Source: Methylobacter sp. S3L5C
Lineage (GTDB): Bacteria; Pseudomonadota; Gammaproteobacteria; Methylococcales; Methylomonadaceae
Direction of reading: 5' to 3'
NCBI RefSeq assembly: GCF_022788635.1
Contig: NZ_CP076024.1
Location: 4,131,503-4,195,502 of the forward strand
Length of the DNA: 64,000 nt
The notes under the pieces were generated by a model. The model was not told the DNA's origin. It searched no databases and was given only the letters and a program-made list of their open reading frames with translations. Shown here one piece after another: positions 7,343 to 15,348 of the stretch. The stretch's first letter is position 1; the number at the start of each line of letters is the position of its first letter. A program made the translations under genes and the position numbers.

Positions 7343-10300
7343 TCATATTAATTCCTGTGTTGGCTCATCGGGCCAGGCAAGCAAATATTTTTGTAATACA
7401 CTCCACTCCCCCTCAAAATCAGCTAACAAGCCCTTAAGCATAATCTCATTACCGGATTTTCCGGCACTCTCAAGTTGTGCGCAGAGCTCACCAAAGCTGA
7501 TTGCTCCGACGCTGAGCGCTGACGCTTTTAACTTATGAGCTGCGTTACCTGCCGCAATAATATCTCCGTTATTAATAGCCGCGATTATTTCTGCACTTAT
7601 CTCAATGGCAATAATAGTAAAATAGTTCAGAAACTCGGAAATAGTCTCTGGATCATCGCCAACCAACTCTTTTAAGACACACATCTCCCGGTCCAGAACC
7701 GGCTTCAACAAATTATTTATATCAGCAGTATTAACCGACAAAGATTGTATATTTAAGACATTATCAATGCAATCCGACATCAATAAATCATCTGCATATT
7801 CTTTTATCGGTGATTTGGCGGTATCAATAGCCGTTATCGTCACGGCAGAAGGATTTACCCATTGCACCAACGTTGATAAGAGTAGCGATGGATTGATAGG
7901 CTTACTGATAAAATCATTCATACCTGCTTCCAAGCATTGGCCTCTTTCCTCTTCGGTTACACCGGCCGTGAGTGCAATTACCGGCAGATTTGCAAAGCAC
8001 GGCTGGTTACGTATCTCCCTGGTTGCAGCAAAGCCATCCATGATAGGCATGTGGATATCCATCAACACCGCATCAAACTCGCTTTGCTCAAGAAAGGTCA
8101 GCGCTTCTTTGCCGTTATTGGCAATCTCAACGCTAATGCCGGATAAGACAAGAAATTCCCGAATAATTTGCTGATTAAAAAGATTATCTTCTGCCACCAA
8201 AATACGGATGCCGACAAGCTGTCTGCCAAACTCCTGCAACGCTGAACTGAGCGTTCCCGATGGTTGCTTGATTTTTTCCCGGAAAGACTCAGAAGACAAG
8301 CCAAAAACCAACTCAAAGCTAAAGCTGCTACCCACTTCGGGCATACTTTCTACTATAAGATTGCCGCCCATCAGCTTTACCAGATTATGACTAAGTGCCA
8401 GTCCAAGGCCAGTTCCTCCAAACCGACGCGTAATAGAGTCATCAGCCTGACTGAAAGGCTGGAATAATTTTCCCTGTTCCTTGCTGGACATGCCAATACC
8501 GGTATCTTTAACACAACACAATATCCGGGCTTGTAATGAATCACTGTCCAGCAAACTTATATTAAGACTGACAGAACCGCTCGCGGTAAACTTGACCGCA
8601 TTACCCAACAGGTTAACCAGTACTTGTTGCAGGCGGAGCTCATCACCAATCATGTTACACGGCATATCTGGCGCGATATCTATAGAAAATTTCAGACCCT
8701 TTTTTTCGGCACTATCAATAAATAACGTATTGAGCATGTTCCTTAGCTCATCAACAGCAAACAAGCCAAGACTAAGGCTGACACCTCCTGCATCCAGTTT
8801 GGATAAATCCAAAATATCATTCAGTATGCCCAGCAGCCCTATTGAAGAGGTGTTAATCTTGGTTAGATAATCCCGTATGTCAAAAGGCATCTCTCTGAGT
8901 AATGCCAGTTCCGAGAAACCAATGATGCCATTCATTGGCGTGCGAATTTCATGTGACATATTAGCCAGAAATTGCGCCTTTGATTTGGCAAGCCCTTCAG
9001 CCTGCATTACAGTGGCTAAAGTCAGTTTTTTGATAACCTCATCCGCCTGCTTACGTGCAGTATTATCTGTGCCGATTAGCAGATAACCAATAATCGACTC
9101 TTGAGCATCGCGTAGCGCAGTCACTGATACAATAGCCGGAAAACGGCTGCCATCCTTACGGATATAAGTCAGCTCATAAATATCTTCAATGCCGCGCGAA
9201 GCCTTAAAAACCAACGCGTCAAAGCCCGGTGCAATCGGCGTCTCAAGTTCCTCGGTGAGCGCTTTGGCGCGTGCGATCACTTCCTGGGGATCAGAGATAT
9301 CAGCCGGCGTGATTTTATTCATCACCTCATCGGCCTTATAACCCAACATGTTTTCCGCACCGACATTAAAAATCTGAATAACGCCATTCGCATCGGTGGC
9401 AATACTGGAAAAATTGGCGCTGTTAAAAATGGCATTTTGTAATGCCCCAGCCTTACTTAGCGCCTCTTCTGCCTGCTTGCGCGCAGTATTGTCGGTACCA
9501 ATCAGTAGATAACCAATAATCAACTCTTGATCATCGCGTAGCGCAGTCACTGATACAATAGCCGGAAAACGGCTGCCATCCTTACGGATATAAGTCAGCT
9601 CATAAATATCTTCAATGCCGCGCGAAGCCTTAAAAACCAACGCGTCAAAGCCCGGTGCAATCGGTGTATCAAGTTCCTCGGTGAGCGCTTTGGCGCGTGC
9701 GATCACTTCCTGGGGATCAGAGATATCAGCCGGCGTGATTTTATTCATCACCTCCTCGGCCTTATAACCCAACATGTTTTCCGCACCGACATTAAAAATC
9801 TGAATAACGCCATTCGCATCGGTGGCAATACTGGAAAAGTTGGCGCTGTTAAAAATGGCTTTCTGCAATGCCCCAGCCTTGCTTAGCGCCTCTTCTGCCT
9901 GCTTGCGCGCGGTATTGTCAGTACCAATCAGCAGATAACCGATGATCAACTCTTGATCATCGCGAAGTGCAGTCACTGACACAATCGCCGGAAAATGGCT
10001 GCCATCCTTACGGATACAAGTCAGCTCATAAATATCTTCAATACCGCGCGAAGCCTTAAAAACCAAGGCTTCAAAGCCCGGTGCAATCGGTGTCTCAAGC
10101 TCCTCACTAAGCGCTTTGGCACGTACGACTAGTTCTTGCGGATCAGAGAGTTCAGCCGGCGTGATTTTGTTCATCACCTCATCGGCCTTATAACCCAACA
10201 TGTTTTCCGCACCGACATTAAAAATCTGAATAACGCCATTCGCATCGGTGGCAATACTGGAAAAATTGGCGCTGTTAAAAATGGCATTTTGTAATGCCCC

Positions 10301-11635
10301 AGCCTTACTTAGCGCCTCTTCTGCCTGCTTGCGTGCGGTATTGTCAGTACCAATCAGTAGATAACCAATAATCAACTCTTGATCATCGCGTAGTGCAGTC
10401 ACTGATACAATAGCCGGAAAACGGCTGCCATCCTTACGGATATAAGTCAGTTCATAAATATCTTCAATGCCGCGCGAAGCCTTAAACACCAAGGCTTCAA
10501 AACCGGGTGCAATCGGTGTATCAAGTTCCTCGGTGAGCGCTTTGGCGCGTGCGATCACTTCCTGGGGATCAGAGATATCAGCCGGCGTGATTTTATTCAT
10601 CACCTCCTCGGCCTTATAACCCAACATGTTTTCCGCACCGACATTAAAAATCTGAATAACGCCATTCGCATCGGTGGCAATACTAGAAAAGTTGGCACTG
10701 TTAAAAATGGCATTTTGTAATGCCGCAGCCTTACTTAGCGCCTCTTCTGCCTGCTTGCGTGCGGTATTGTCGGTACCAATCAGTAGATAACCGATAATCA
10801 ACTCTTGAGCATCGCGTAGCGCAGTCACTGACACAATCGCTGGAAAATGGCTGCCGTCCTTACGGATATAAGTCAGATCATAAATATCTTCAATACCACG
10901 CGAAGCCTTAAACACCAAGGCTTCAAAACCGGGCGCAATCGGTGTCCCAAGTTCCTCGGTGAGCGCTTTGGCGCGTACGATCACTTCCTGGGGATCAGAG
11001 ATATCAGCCGGCGTGATTTTATTCATCACCTCATCGGCCTTATAACCCAACATGTTTTCCGCACCGACATTAAAAATCTGAATAACGCCATTCGCATCGG
11101 TGGCAATACTGGAAAAATTGGCGCTGTTAAAAATGGCATTTTGTAATGCCCCAGCCTTACTTAGCGCCTCTTCCGCCTGCTTGCGCGCGGTATTGTCGGT
11201 ACCAATCAGTAGATAGCCAATAATCGACTCTTGAGCATCGCGTAGTGCAGTCACTGACACAATCGCCGGAAAATGGCTGCCATCCTTACGGATACAAGTC
11301 AGCTCATAAATATCTTCAATACCGCGCGAAGCTTTAAATACCAAGGCTTCGAAGCCCGGTGCAATGGGTGTCTCAAGCTCCTCACTAAGCGCTTTGGCAC
11401 GTACGACTAGTTCTTGCGGATCAGAGAGTTCAGCCGGCGTGATTTTGTTCATCACCTCCTCGGCCTTATAACCCAACATGTTTTCCGCACCGACATTAAA
11501 AATCTGAATAACGCCATTCGCATCGGTGGCAATACTGGAAAAGTTGGCGCTGTTAAAAATGGCATTTTGCAATGCCCCGTTTTCTGGAGTCTGAGCGGTC
11601 CACTCAACTCCCAGACTTTTATTATTTTTTTTCAT
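7343..11635 (-). CDS. Hybrid sensor kinase: six near-identical PAS units, HisKA, HATPase, REC, HPt
   Basis: The 1430-residue protein has no transmembrane segment or signal peptide, so it should sense in the cytoplasm. Residues 20-871 are six consecutive 142-residue PAS/PAC units that differ at only a handful of positions. HisKA follows with phosphoacceptor His895 in MSHEIRTPMNG. The HATPase domain (about 1000-1112) has N- and G-box features GNAVKF, DTGIGM and GGTGLGL. The receiver (about 1142-1260) has EDN, Asp1193 and a Lys at about 1245. A C-terminal HPt domain carries His1367 in AAHKLKAS. All catalytic motifs look intact, so a complete His-Asp-His phosphorelay is possible in one chain. It follows the REC-GGDEF gene after 37 bp and is probably the last gene of that operon. 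The ligand of the PAS units is unknown. Confidence 0.93.
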   Translation of the reverse strand: MKKNNKSLGVEWTAQTPENGALQNAIFNSANFSSIATDANGVIQIFNVGAENMLGYKAEEVMNKITPAELSDPQELVVRAKALSEELETPIAPGFEALVFKASRGIEDIYELTCIRKDGSHFPAIVSVTALRDAQESIIGYLLIGTDNTARKQAEEALSKAGALQNAIFNSANFSSIATDANGVIQIFNVGAENMLGYKADEVMNKITPADISDPQEVIVRAKALTEELGTPIAPGFEALVFKASRGIEDIYDLTYIRKDGSHFPAIVSVTALRDAQELIIGYLLIGTDNTARKQAEEALSKAAALQNAIFNSANFSSIATDANGVIQIFNVGAENMLGYKAEEVMNKITPADISDPQEVIARAKALTEELDTPIAPGFEALVFKASRGIEDIYELTYIRKDGSRFPAIVSVTALRDDQELIIGYLLIGTDNTARKQAEEALSKAGALQNAIFNSANFSSIATDANGVIQIFNVGAENMLGYKADEVMNKITPAELSDPQELVVRAKALSEELETPIAPGFEALVFKASRGIEDIYELTCIRKDGSHFPAIVSVTALRDDQELIIGYLLIGTDNTARKQAEEALSKAGALQKAIFNSANFSSIATDANGVIQIFNVGAENMLGYKAEEVMNKITPADISDPQEVIARAKALTEELDTPIAPGFDALVFKASRGIEDIYELTYIRKDGSRFPAIVSVTALRDDQELIIGYLLIGTDNTARKQAEEALSKAGALQNAIFNSANFSSIATDANGVIQIFNVGAENMLGYKADEVMNKITPADISDPQEVIARAKALTEELETPIAPGFDALVFKASRGIEDIYELTYIRKDGSRFPAIVSVTALRDAQESIIGYLLIGTDNTARKQADEVIKKLTLATVMQAEGLAKSKAQFLANMSHEIRTPMNGIIGFSELALLREMPFDIRDYLTKINTSSIGLLGILNDILDLSKLDAGGVSLSLGLFAVDELRNMLNTLFIDSAEKKGLKFSIDIAPDMPCNMIGDELRLQQVLVNLLGNAVKFTASGSVSLNISLLDSDSLQARILCCVKDTGIGMSSKEQGKLFQPFSQADDSITRRFGGTGLGLALSHNLVKLMGGNLIVESMPEVGSSFSFELVFGLSSESFREKIKQPSGTLSSALQEFGRQLVGIRILVAEDNLFNQQIIREFLVLSGISVEIANNGKEALTFLEQSEFDAVLMDIHMPIMDGFAATREIRNQPCFANLPVIALTAGVTEEERGQCLEAGMNDFISKPINPSLLLSTLVQWVNPSAVTITAIDTAKSPIKEYADDLLMSDCIDNVLNIQSLSVNTADINNLLKPVLDREMCVLKELVGDDPETISEFLNYFTIIAIEISAEIIAAINNGDIIAAGNAAHKLKASALSVGAISFGELCAQLESAGKSGNEIMLKGLLADFEGEWSVLQKYLLAWPDEPTQELI
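9023..11578 (-). repeat. Six tandem 426-bp coding repeats (PAS/PAC array)
   Basis: Unit borders, read on the - strand: 11578-11153, 11152-10727, 10726-10301, 10300-9875, 9874-9449 and 9448-9023. All are exactly 426 bp. Long stretches are identical at DNA level, for example around the GAENMLGYKA segment in each unit. One position alternates strictly: KAEE in units 1, 3, 5 and KADE in units 2, 4, 6. Units 1 and 4 share the variant AELSDPQELVVR, while units 2, 3, 5 and 6 carry ADISDPQEV. The alternation points to growth by duplicating a two-unit block, followed by gene conversion. Confidence 0.93.
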
Positions 11636-11672
11636 ATTATGTTGGTATATATCAGTTAATTTTTTAAAACGG

Positions 11673-12587
11673 CTATATCACATAAACAGATACTTGGTTA
11701 CCGCCATTTTTTGTTGCACTATTAACTCCGCTGTTTGCTGCTTCGCAGAGTATCTTGGGGAATAAATTTTGCGAAACAGCAATTTTAGTGGCCACCCCTA
11801 CACTAATCGTGACAAAACCGGCTGTTGAGTCAATATGGACTACCCCCAACTTTTCAACACTCTCACGCAGGCCTTCGGCAATCTGTAAAGCAGTCTTTTC
11901 ATCGGCGTCCGGCAGAATAACCATAAAGGTATCGTTGTTATATCTGGCAATAAAATCGCCCGGCCGCTCCAGATTTTTTGCTAAAGTAATGGCAAGCATT
12001 TTTAACAATATATCGCCAATGCCATAGCCATATTCATCGATATAACCTTTGAAATAATCGACATTGATTTCCAGCAATGATAATGATGTTTTATCACGCA
12101 TGGCGCGCCGCCATTCTGACACCAGGGTTTCATCAAAACGACGATGATTGGGAATAAGTGTCAGTGCATCAATCATCGCGAGAGATTCCAATAAGTCAGC
12201 TTGCTGCTTAAGTTGGATGTGATTACGGATACGGGCCTTAACAATCGGGATGGCGATAGGTTTGGTAATGTAGTCAACGGCGCCAAGGTTTAAACCCTGC
12301 TCCTCATTAATTTCACCACTCAAAAGCGTCAAGAACATCACGGCAATTTTACAAGTCTGCGCATTTTCCTTCAAATGTCGGCAAACTTCAAAACCATTCA
12401 TTTTTGGCATCATGATATCCAAAAGGATTAAATCCGGCTGCTCACGCTCTGCAATCTCCAGCGCATCCTTACCATTATTGGCTACTTTAATGCGATAACC
12501 TGAACCTAAAGCTTCCGCAAGAATTTTGATGTTGACGGGCATATCGTCAACAATAAGTATCATTGGATAATGTTGGGTAATGATCAT
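11673..12587 (-). CDS. Response regulator with degenerate GGDEF domain and intact RxxD site
   Basis: The 304-residue protein has an intact receiver (1-120: DD at 14-15, phosphoacceptor Asp57, Lys109) and a C-terminal GGDEF-type domain (about 135-300). The signature motif is NNDTF (217-221) in place of GGDEF, and the DxLTGLxNRR motif is changed to DALTLIPNHRR, so diguanylate cyclase activity is unlikely. The allosteric inhibitory-site motif RxxD is kept as RPGD (208-211) at the usual spacing, so it may bind cyclic di-GMP as a receptor; this is inference. The start ATG overlaps the stop of the upstream REC-HPt gene as ATGA, indicating coupled translation. Confidence 0.88.
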   Translation of the reverse strand: MIITQHYPMILIVDDMPVNIKILAEALGSGYRIKVANNGKDALEIAEREQPDLILLDIMMPKMNGFEVCRHLKENAQTCKIAVMFLTLLSGEINEEQGLNLGAVDYITKPIAIPIVKARIRNHIQLKQQADLLESLAMIDALTLIPNHRRFDETLVSEWRRAMRDKTSLSLLEINVDYFKGYIDEYGYGIGDILLKMLAITLAKNLERPGDFIARYNNDTFMVILPDADEKTALQIAEGLRESVEKLGVVHIDSTAGFVTISVGVATKIAVSQNLFPKILCEAANSGVNSATKNGGNQVSVYVI

Positions 12588-13633
12588 AAGGTCTCTTGTA
12601 TATCCGGGAGTACTACCAATTGTTGCAACAATAAGCGTGCATCTTGGTAGTGAAGATCGTAGATTAATTTTCGTAAGCGAATAAACAGCTTAAATTTTAC
12701 CGTTGCCAAATTTTCCATAAGATTATTTAACAAGATTTCAGGGATAAAATCATGCTCTCTTAGTAACGCATCTAGTTCGTTGATACAGTGCCGCACTATT
12801 TCACTATTACCGGTATTTTGGGGCGACACTATGGCAGGCTGCGGCGGTAGGGTAATCTTCGACATGGTTTTGACAAAAACAGCATTGAAATCATTAACCA
12901 TGGCAGCAGTCGGCAACCCTTCCTTTAGTTGCGTTTGCAATAGTATTGCTGCCGCATGCAATTGCAAGGCCCCCAGATTACCAGCGACACCTTTAAGACT
13001 ATGTATATGTGCCCAGATAGAGGAGATATCCTTTACTGTTATCATGGCGGCAATTTCAGCCGGAAAATTTTGCATGTCCTCCTTAAAATCAACTAATAAT
13101 CGGTCCGTCAAATCTTGATTATTACCCAGCATCACTAATAGCGCGGTCTTGTCAAAATACGGCAATTCTTTAATAGGCGGCTCTTGTTCAACAGTCTCTA
13201 TACTTTCAGGCACAATATCGCTATCAGTTGCCATTACGCCACGAAATTTTATCCAGCGCACCAGTGCTGACGTAAGCAAAGTCGGATTAATGGGTTTACT
13301 GATCATATCGTTCATGCCTGCAGCCATATATTGATCGCGTTCTGCTTCAGATACCGCAGCCGTGAGTGCAATGATCGGTAACTTGGCAAAACGTGGCTGA
13401 CTACGTAGTTGCTGTGTAGCGGTAATACCATCCATAACCGGCATGTTGATATCCATTAATACCGCATCAAATTTAACCATCTCCAATAATGCTAACGCTT
13501 CTTTGCCATTATTGGCAAACTCGACATTAATACCCAATAAGTTGAGAAATTTCTGGATAATTTTCTGATTAAAAAGATTATCTTCAGCGACCAGAATATG
13601 TAAACCAACCAACTGTTTATTAAAATCATTCAA
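12584..13633 (-). CDS. REC-HPt protein, remnant of a truncated hybrid kinase
   Basis: The 349-residue protein has a receiver (about 8-130: AEDN, phosphoacceptor Asp61, Lys in SKPINP) and an HPt domain with His211 in HIHSLKG. The receiver closely resembles the one inside the large hybrid kinase downstream: AEDNLFNQ, ANNGKEAL, FDAVLMDI and AGMND are shared, as is the QLVG preceding it. Directly upstream, a decayed HisKA sequence is readable, so this is the surviving 3' part of a second hybrid kinase that lost its ATPase domain. The reading frame itself is intact and may work as a phosphorelay intermediate. It heads the operon with the REC-GGDEF and six-PAS kinase genes. Confidence 0.87.
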   Translation of the reverse strand: MNDFNKQLVGLHILVAEDNLFNQKIIQKFLNLLGINVEFANNGKEALALLEMVKFDAVLMDINMPVMDGITATQQLRSQPRFAKLPIIALTAAVSEAERDQYMAAGMNDMISKPINPTLLTSALVRWIKFRGVMATDSDIVPESIETVEQEPPIKELPYFDKTALLVMLGNNQDLTDRLLVDFKEDMQNFPAEIAAMITVKDISSIWAHIHSLKGVAGNLGALQLHAAAILLQTQLKEGLPTAAMVNDFNAVFVKTMSKITLPPQPAIVSPQNTGNSEIVRHCINELDALLREHDFIPEILLNNLMENLATVKFKLFIRLRKLIYDLHYQDARLLLQQLVVLPDIQETL

Positions 13634-13830
13634 CGTAAACCAGCTTTGGGTTTGGATAAATCAAGAACATCGTTAACTATAACCCTATAGCCAAGCAAAT
13701 TAAGACAGCTACTACTAATCTTTTTCATATAATCCCTGTGTCAGTTAATATTGCTTTAAGCAATGTCAATATTTAAAATCCGCTGATGCCATTTATTGGC
13801 GTATAAATCTCATATTACCTTGTTGCTAAT
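13634..13830 (-). pseudogene. Decayed HisKA domain of a lost hybrid kinase
   Basis: Read on the - strand, this stretch aligns with the HisKA coding region of the intact kinase (about 8775-8960). The block that encodes HEIRTPMNGIIGF is recognisable but frameshifted and carries a stop. Further on, a continuous segment reads NDVLDLSKPKAG against NDILDLSKLDAG of the intact gene, ending in a stop just before the ATG of the REC-HPt gene. The HATPase and the linker to the receiver are missing, so an internal deletion joined the end of HisKA to the receiver. Confidence 0.8.
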
Positions 13831-14037
13831 AACAAGCACTTTATTAGTGATAAAATTAAATAAAATAATATTTTTTAGAGTAATTTAAAGTAATAAAACC
13901 TAAGTCAGGAAGATAAAGCCTACTATTTGCAGATAACAAATATTTAACTTAAAGAATAAAAATATTGCACATATTACCAGTCAAGCAGCATTCCTACTAG
14001 CTAATTAGAAGGGTTATTTGGCTTCATACAGACTCCG

Positions 14038-14125
14038 TCCCTTCAAGAGATGTTATCTGTATCAACTTGTAGCCAAGCAAATTGACAATTTAATTTCTGA
14101 AAATCTTTAGCTTTAATAGTAGGTA
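14038..14125. repeat. Diverged dispersed repeat shared with 35395-35640
   Basis: The words CCCTTCAA, GAGATG-TATnTGTAT and AATTTAATTnCTGAAAATCT, then ATAGT, recur in the same order downstream of nqrF (35400-35635). No coding capacity is visible. The function is unknown; it may be a decayed mobile or palindromic element. Confidence 0.4.
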
Positions 14126-14226
14126 ACAGCACCAATTATTGTTCCTTGTTACCTCATATGGTCAGGGCATACATAGACTATTTCTGTTGGCTATTTCATA
14201 GCCTTAAAGAGCTATTCAAGATTATT

Positions 14227-14310
14227 GGTAAGCCTACCCAGTGTTTTGGTATGTACACCCAGTGTTTTGGTAAGTCCACTAACTGTTTTAGTAGGTACGC
14301 CAACTGTTTT
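14227..14310. repeat. Minisatellite: four tandem 21-bp units
   Basis: Units start at 14227, 14248, 14269 and 14290. Each has the form GGTAnGnnnnCCnAnTGTTTT with a few differences. Both strands are open across it; on the - strand the unit would encode a heptapeptide like TKTLGVH. The flanking reading frames do not resemble known proteins, so it is treated as an intergenic repeat in the gap 13831-14580. Confidence 0.85.
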
Positions 14311-14580
14311 TTTGTAAGCCTTTACATATACTGCCCGCTCTTTATCATTGCCAAAAAGAAACAAAAATAGCTTGCTGTTAATGTTGGCAATAATTTTAAT
14401 GACAACGAATAAAAAGAAGCGTAGCTTAAGCACCAGACAAGAAGCCCAGCCAGACCCGCTACCGCTATTTATAGTAATAGCAAAAGCCCTATAACTAGCG
14501 ACCACCCAGTTAATAATGCCTGCCTTTTGCTAAAACAACCGATTATCGCTAATCAATTCGGCCGGAGACTGCCTTTTACC

Positions 14581-15276
14581 ATGACTACTAATAGTTTTTT
14601 CCCCACGACTGAAGCCGGGCAAGTTGTCTGGCTTTCTCACTATGCTTTAAAACTCCCTATCGATGGCCCGGTCTGTGGTATTGATGCCAAGGAAATAGCC
14701 GCTACCCTGACGGATTGTCTTTATTATGTCTGGCTATTGCAACACTGGTATCCTGCCGTGCATCGCGATGCCAAGGAGGCAACCGCCTATAAGGTGCTGA
14801 TGACAAGTGGTAGTGGCAAGTCCCCTATCAGCTATCCGCAACCTTCTGTTTTTCCTGATCCACCCCCTGCGCCTGCGCCCGGCATCCAAAAACGTTTATT
14901 TAGCCAAATTGCCCGTATCAAAGCCAGCCTCAATTACCATGAGGCTATCGGCCATGATCTGGGTATTATTGCTACCGCCAATACTACTGAACATCTGGTT
15001 CCTGAAGCGTCTCTTTCGGTAGAGCTTGGACCTGCCGGTAGCCGGGTACGGATTGATTTTAAAAAATATGGCCACGATGGCATCTGGATTGAAAGCCGCA
15101 TTAATGGTGGCGATTGGAGTTTTCTGGCTATTGATACCGTAAAACCCTATCTGGATGAACGACCCTTTGAACCCGGCAATACCCATGAAACCCGTGAATA
15201 TCGACTGCGGTGGTGGGATAAAAGCGAGCCTCATGGTGAGTGGAGTGCCGTACAAAGGGCAGTTTTGGGTATTTGA
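14581..15276 (+). CDS. Hypothetical protein, about 231 residues
   Basis: I place the start at ATG 14581 (MTTNSFFPTTEAGQ). An upstream TTG-type start at 14527 would add 18 residues with no support. The N-terminal part reads like a helical segment (QVVWLSHYALKLP, then EIAATLTDCLYYVWLLQHW). A proline-rich linker (PDPPPAPAP) lies near residue 105. The C-terminal 90 residues are rich in beta-prone sequence (GIWIESRINGGDWSFLAIDT, EYRLRWWDKSEPHGEWS) and look like a fibronectin III-type fold. No signal peptide is present. I do not recognise a function. It is 72 bp upstream of the GGDEF-EAL gene and could share its transcript. Confidence 0.75.
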   Translation: MTTNSFFPTTEAGQVVWLSHYALKLPIDGPVCGIDAKEIAATLTDCLYYVWLLQHWYPAVHRDAKEATAYKVLMTSGSGKSPISYPQPSVFPDPPPAPAPGIQKRLFSQIARIKASLNYHEAIGHDLGIIATANTTEHLVPEASLSVELGPAGSRVRIDFKKYGHDGIWIESRINGGDWSFLAIDTVKPYLDERPFEPGNTHETREYRLRWWDKSEPHGEWSAVQRAVLGI

Positions 15277-15348
15277 CAATAGCCTTTTACAAACCCCGGA
15301 TTTTGGCCATTAAGCCATCTGTTATCTAACAAATCCAACCAGGTATTT

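Noticed and set aside
9023-11578. CRISPR-like or mobile repeat array
   Set aside because: The repeats are continuous coding sequence of PAS domains with no spacers.
14146-14505. Overlapping frames on both strands through the 21-bp minisatellite
   Set aside because: Open only because the repeat unit is a multiple of three; flanking residues are hydrophobic or AT-driven with no start signal.
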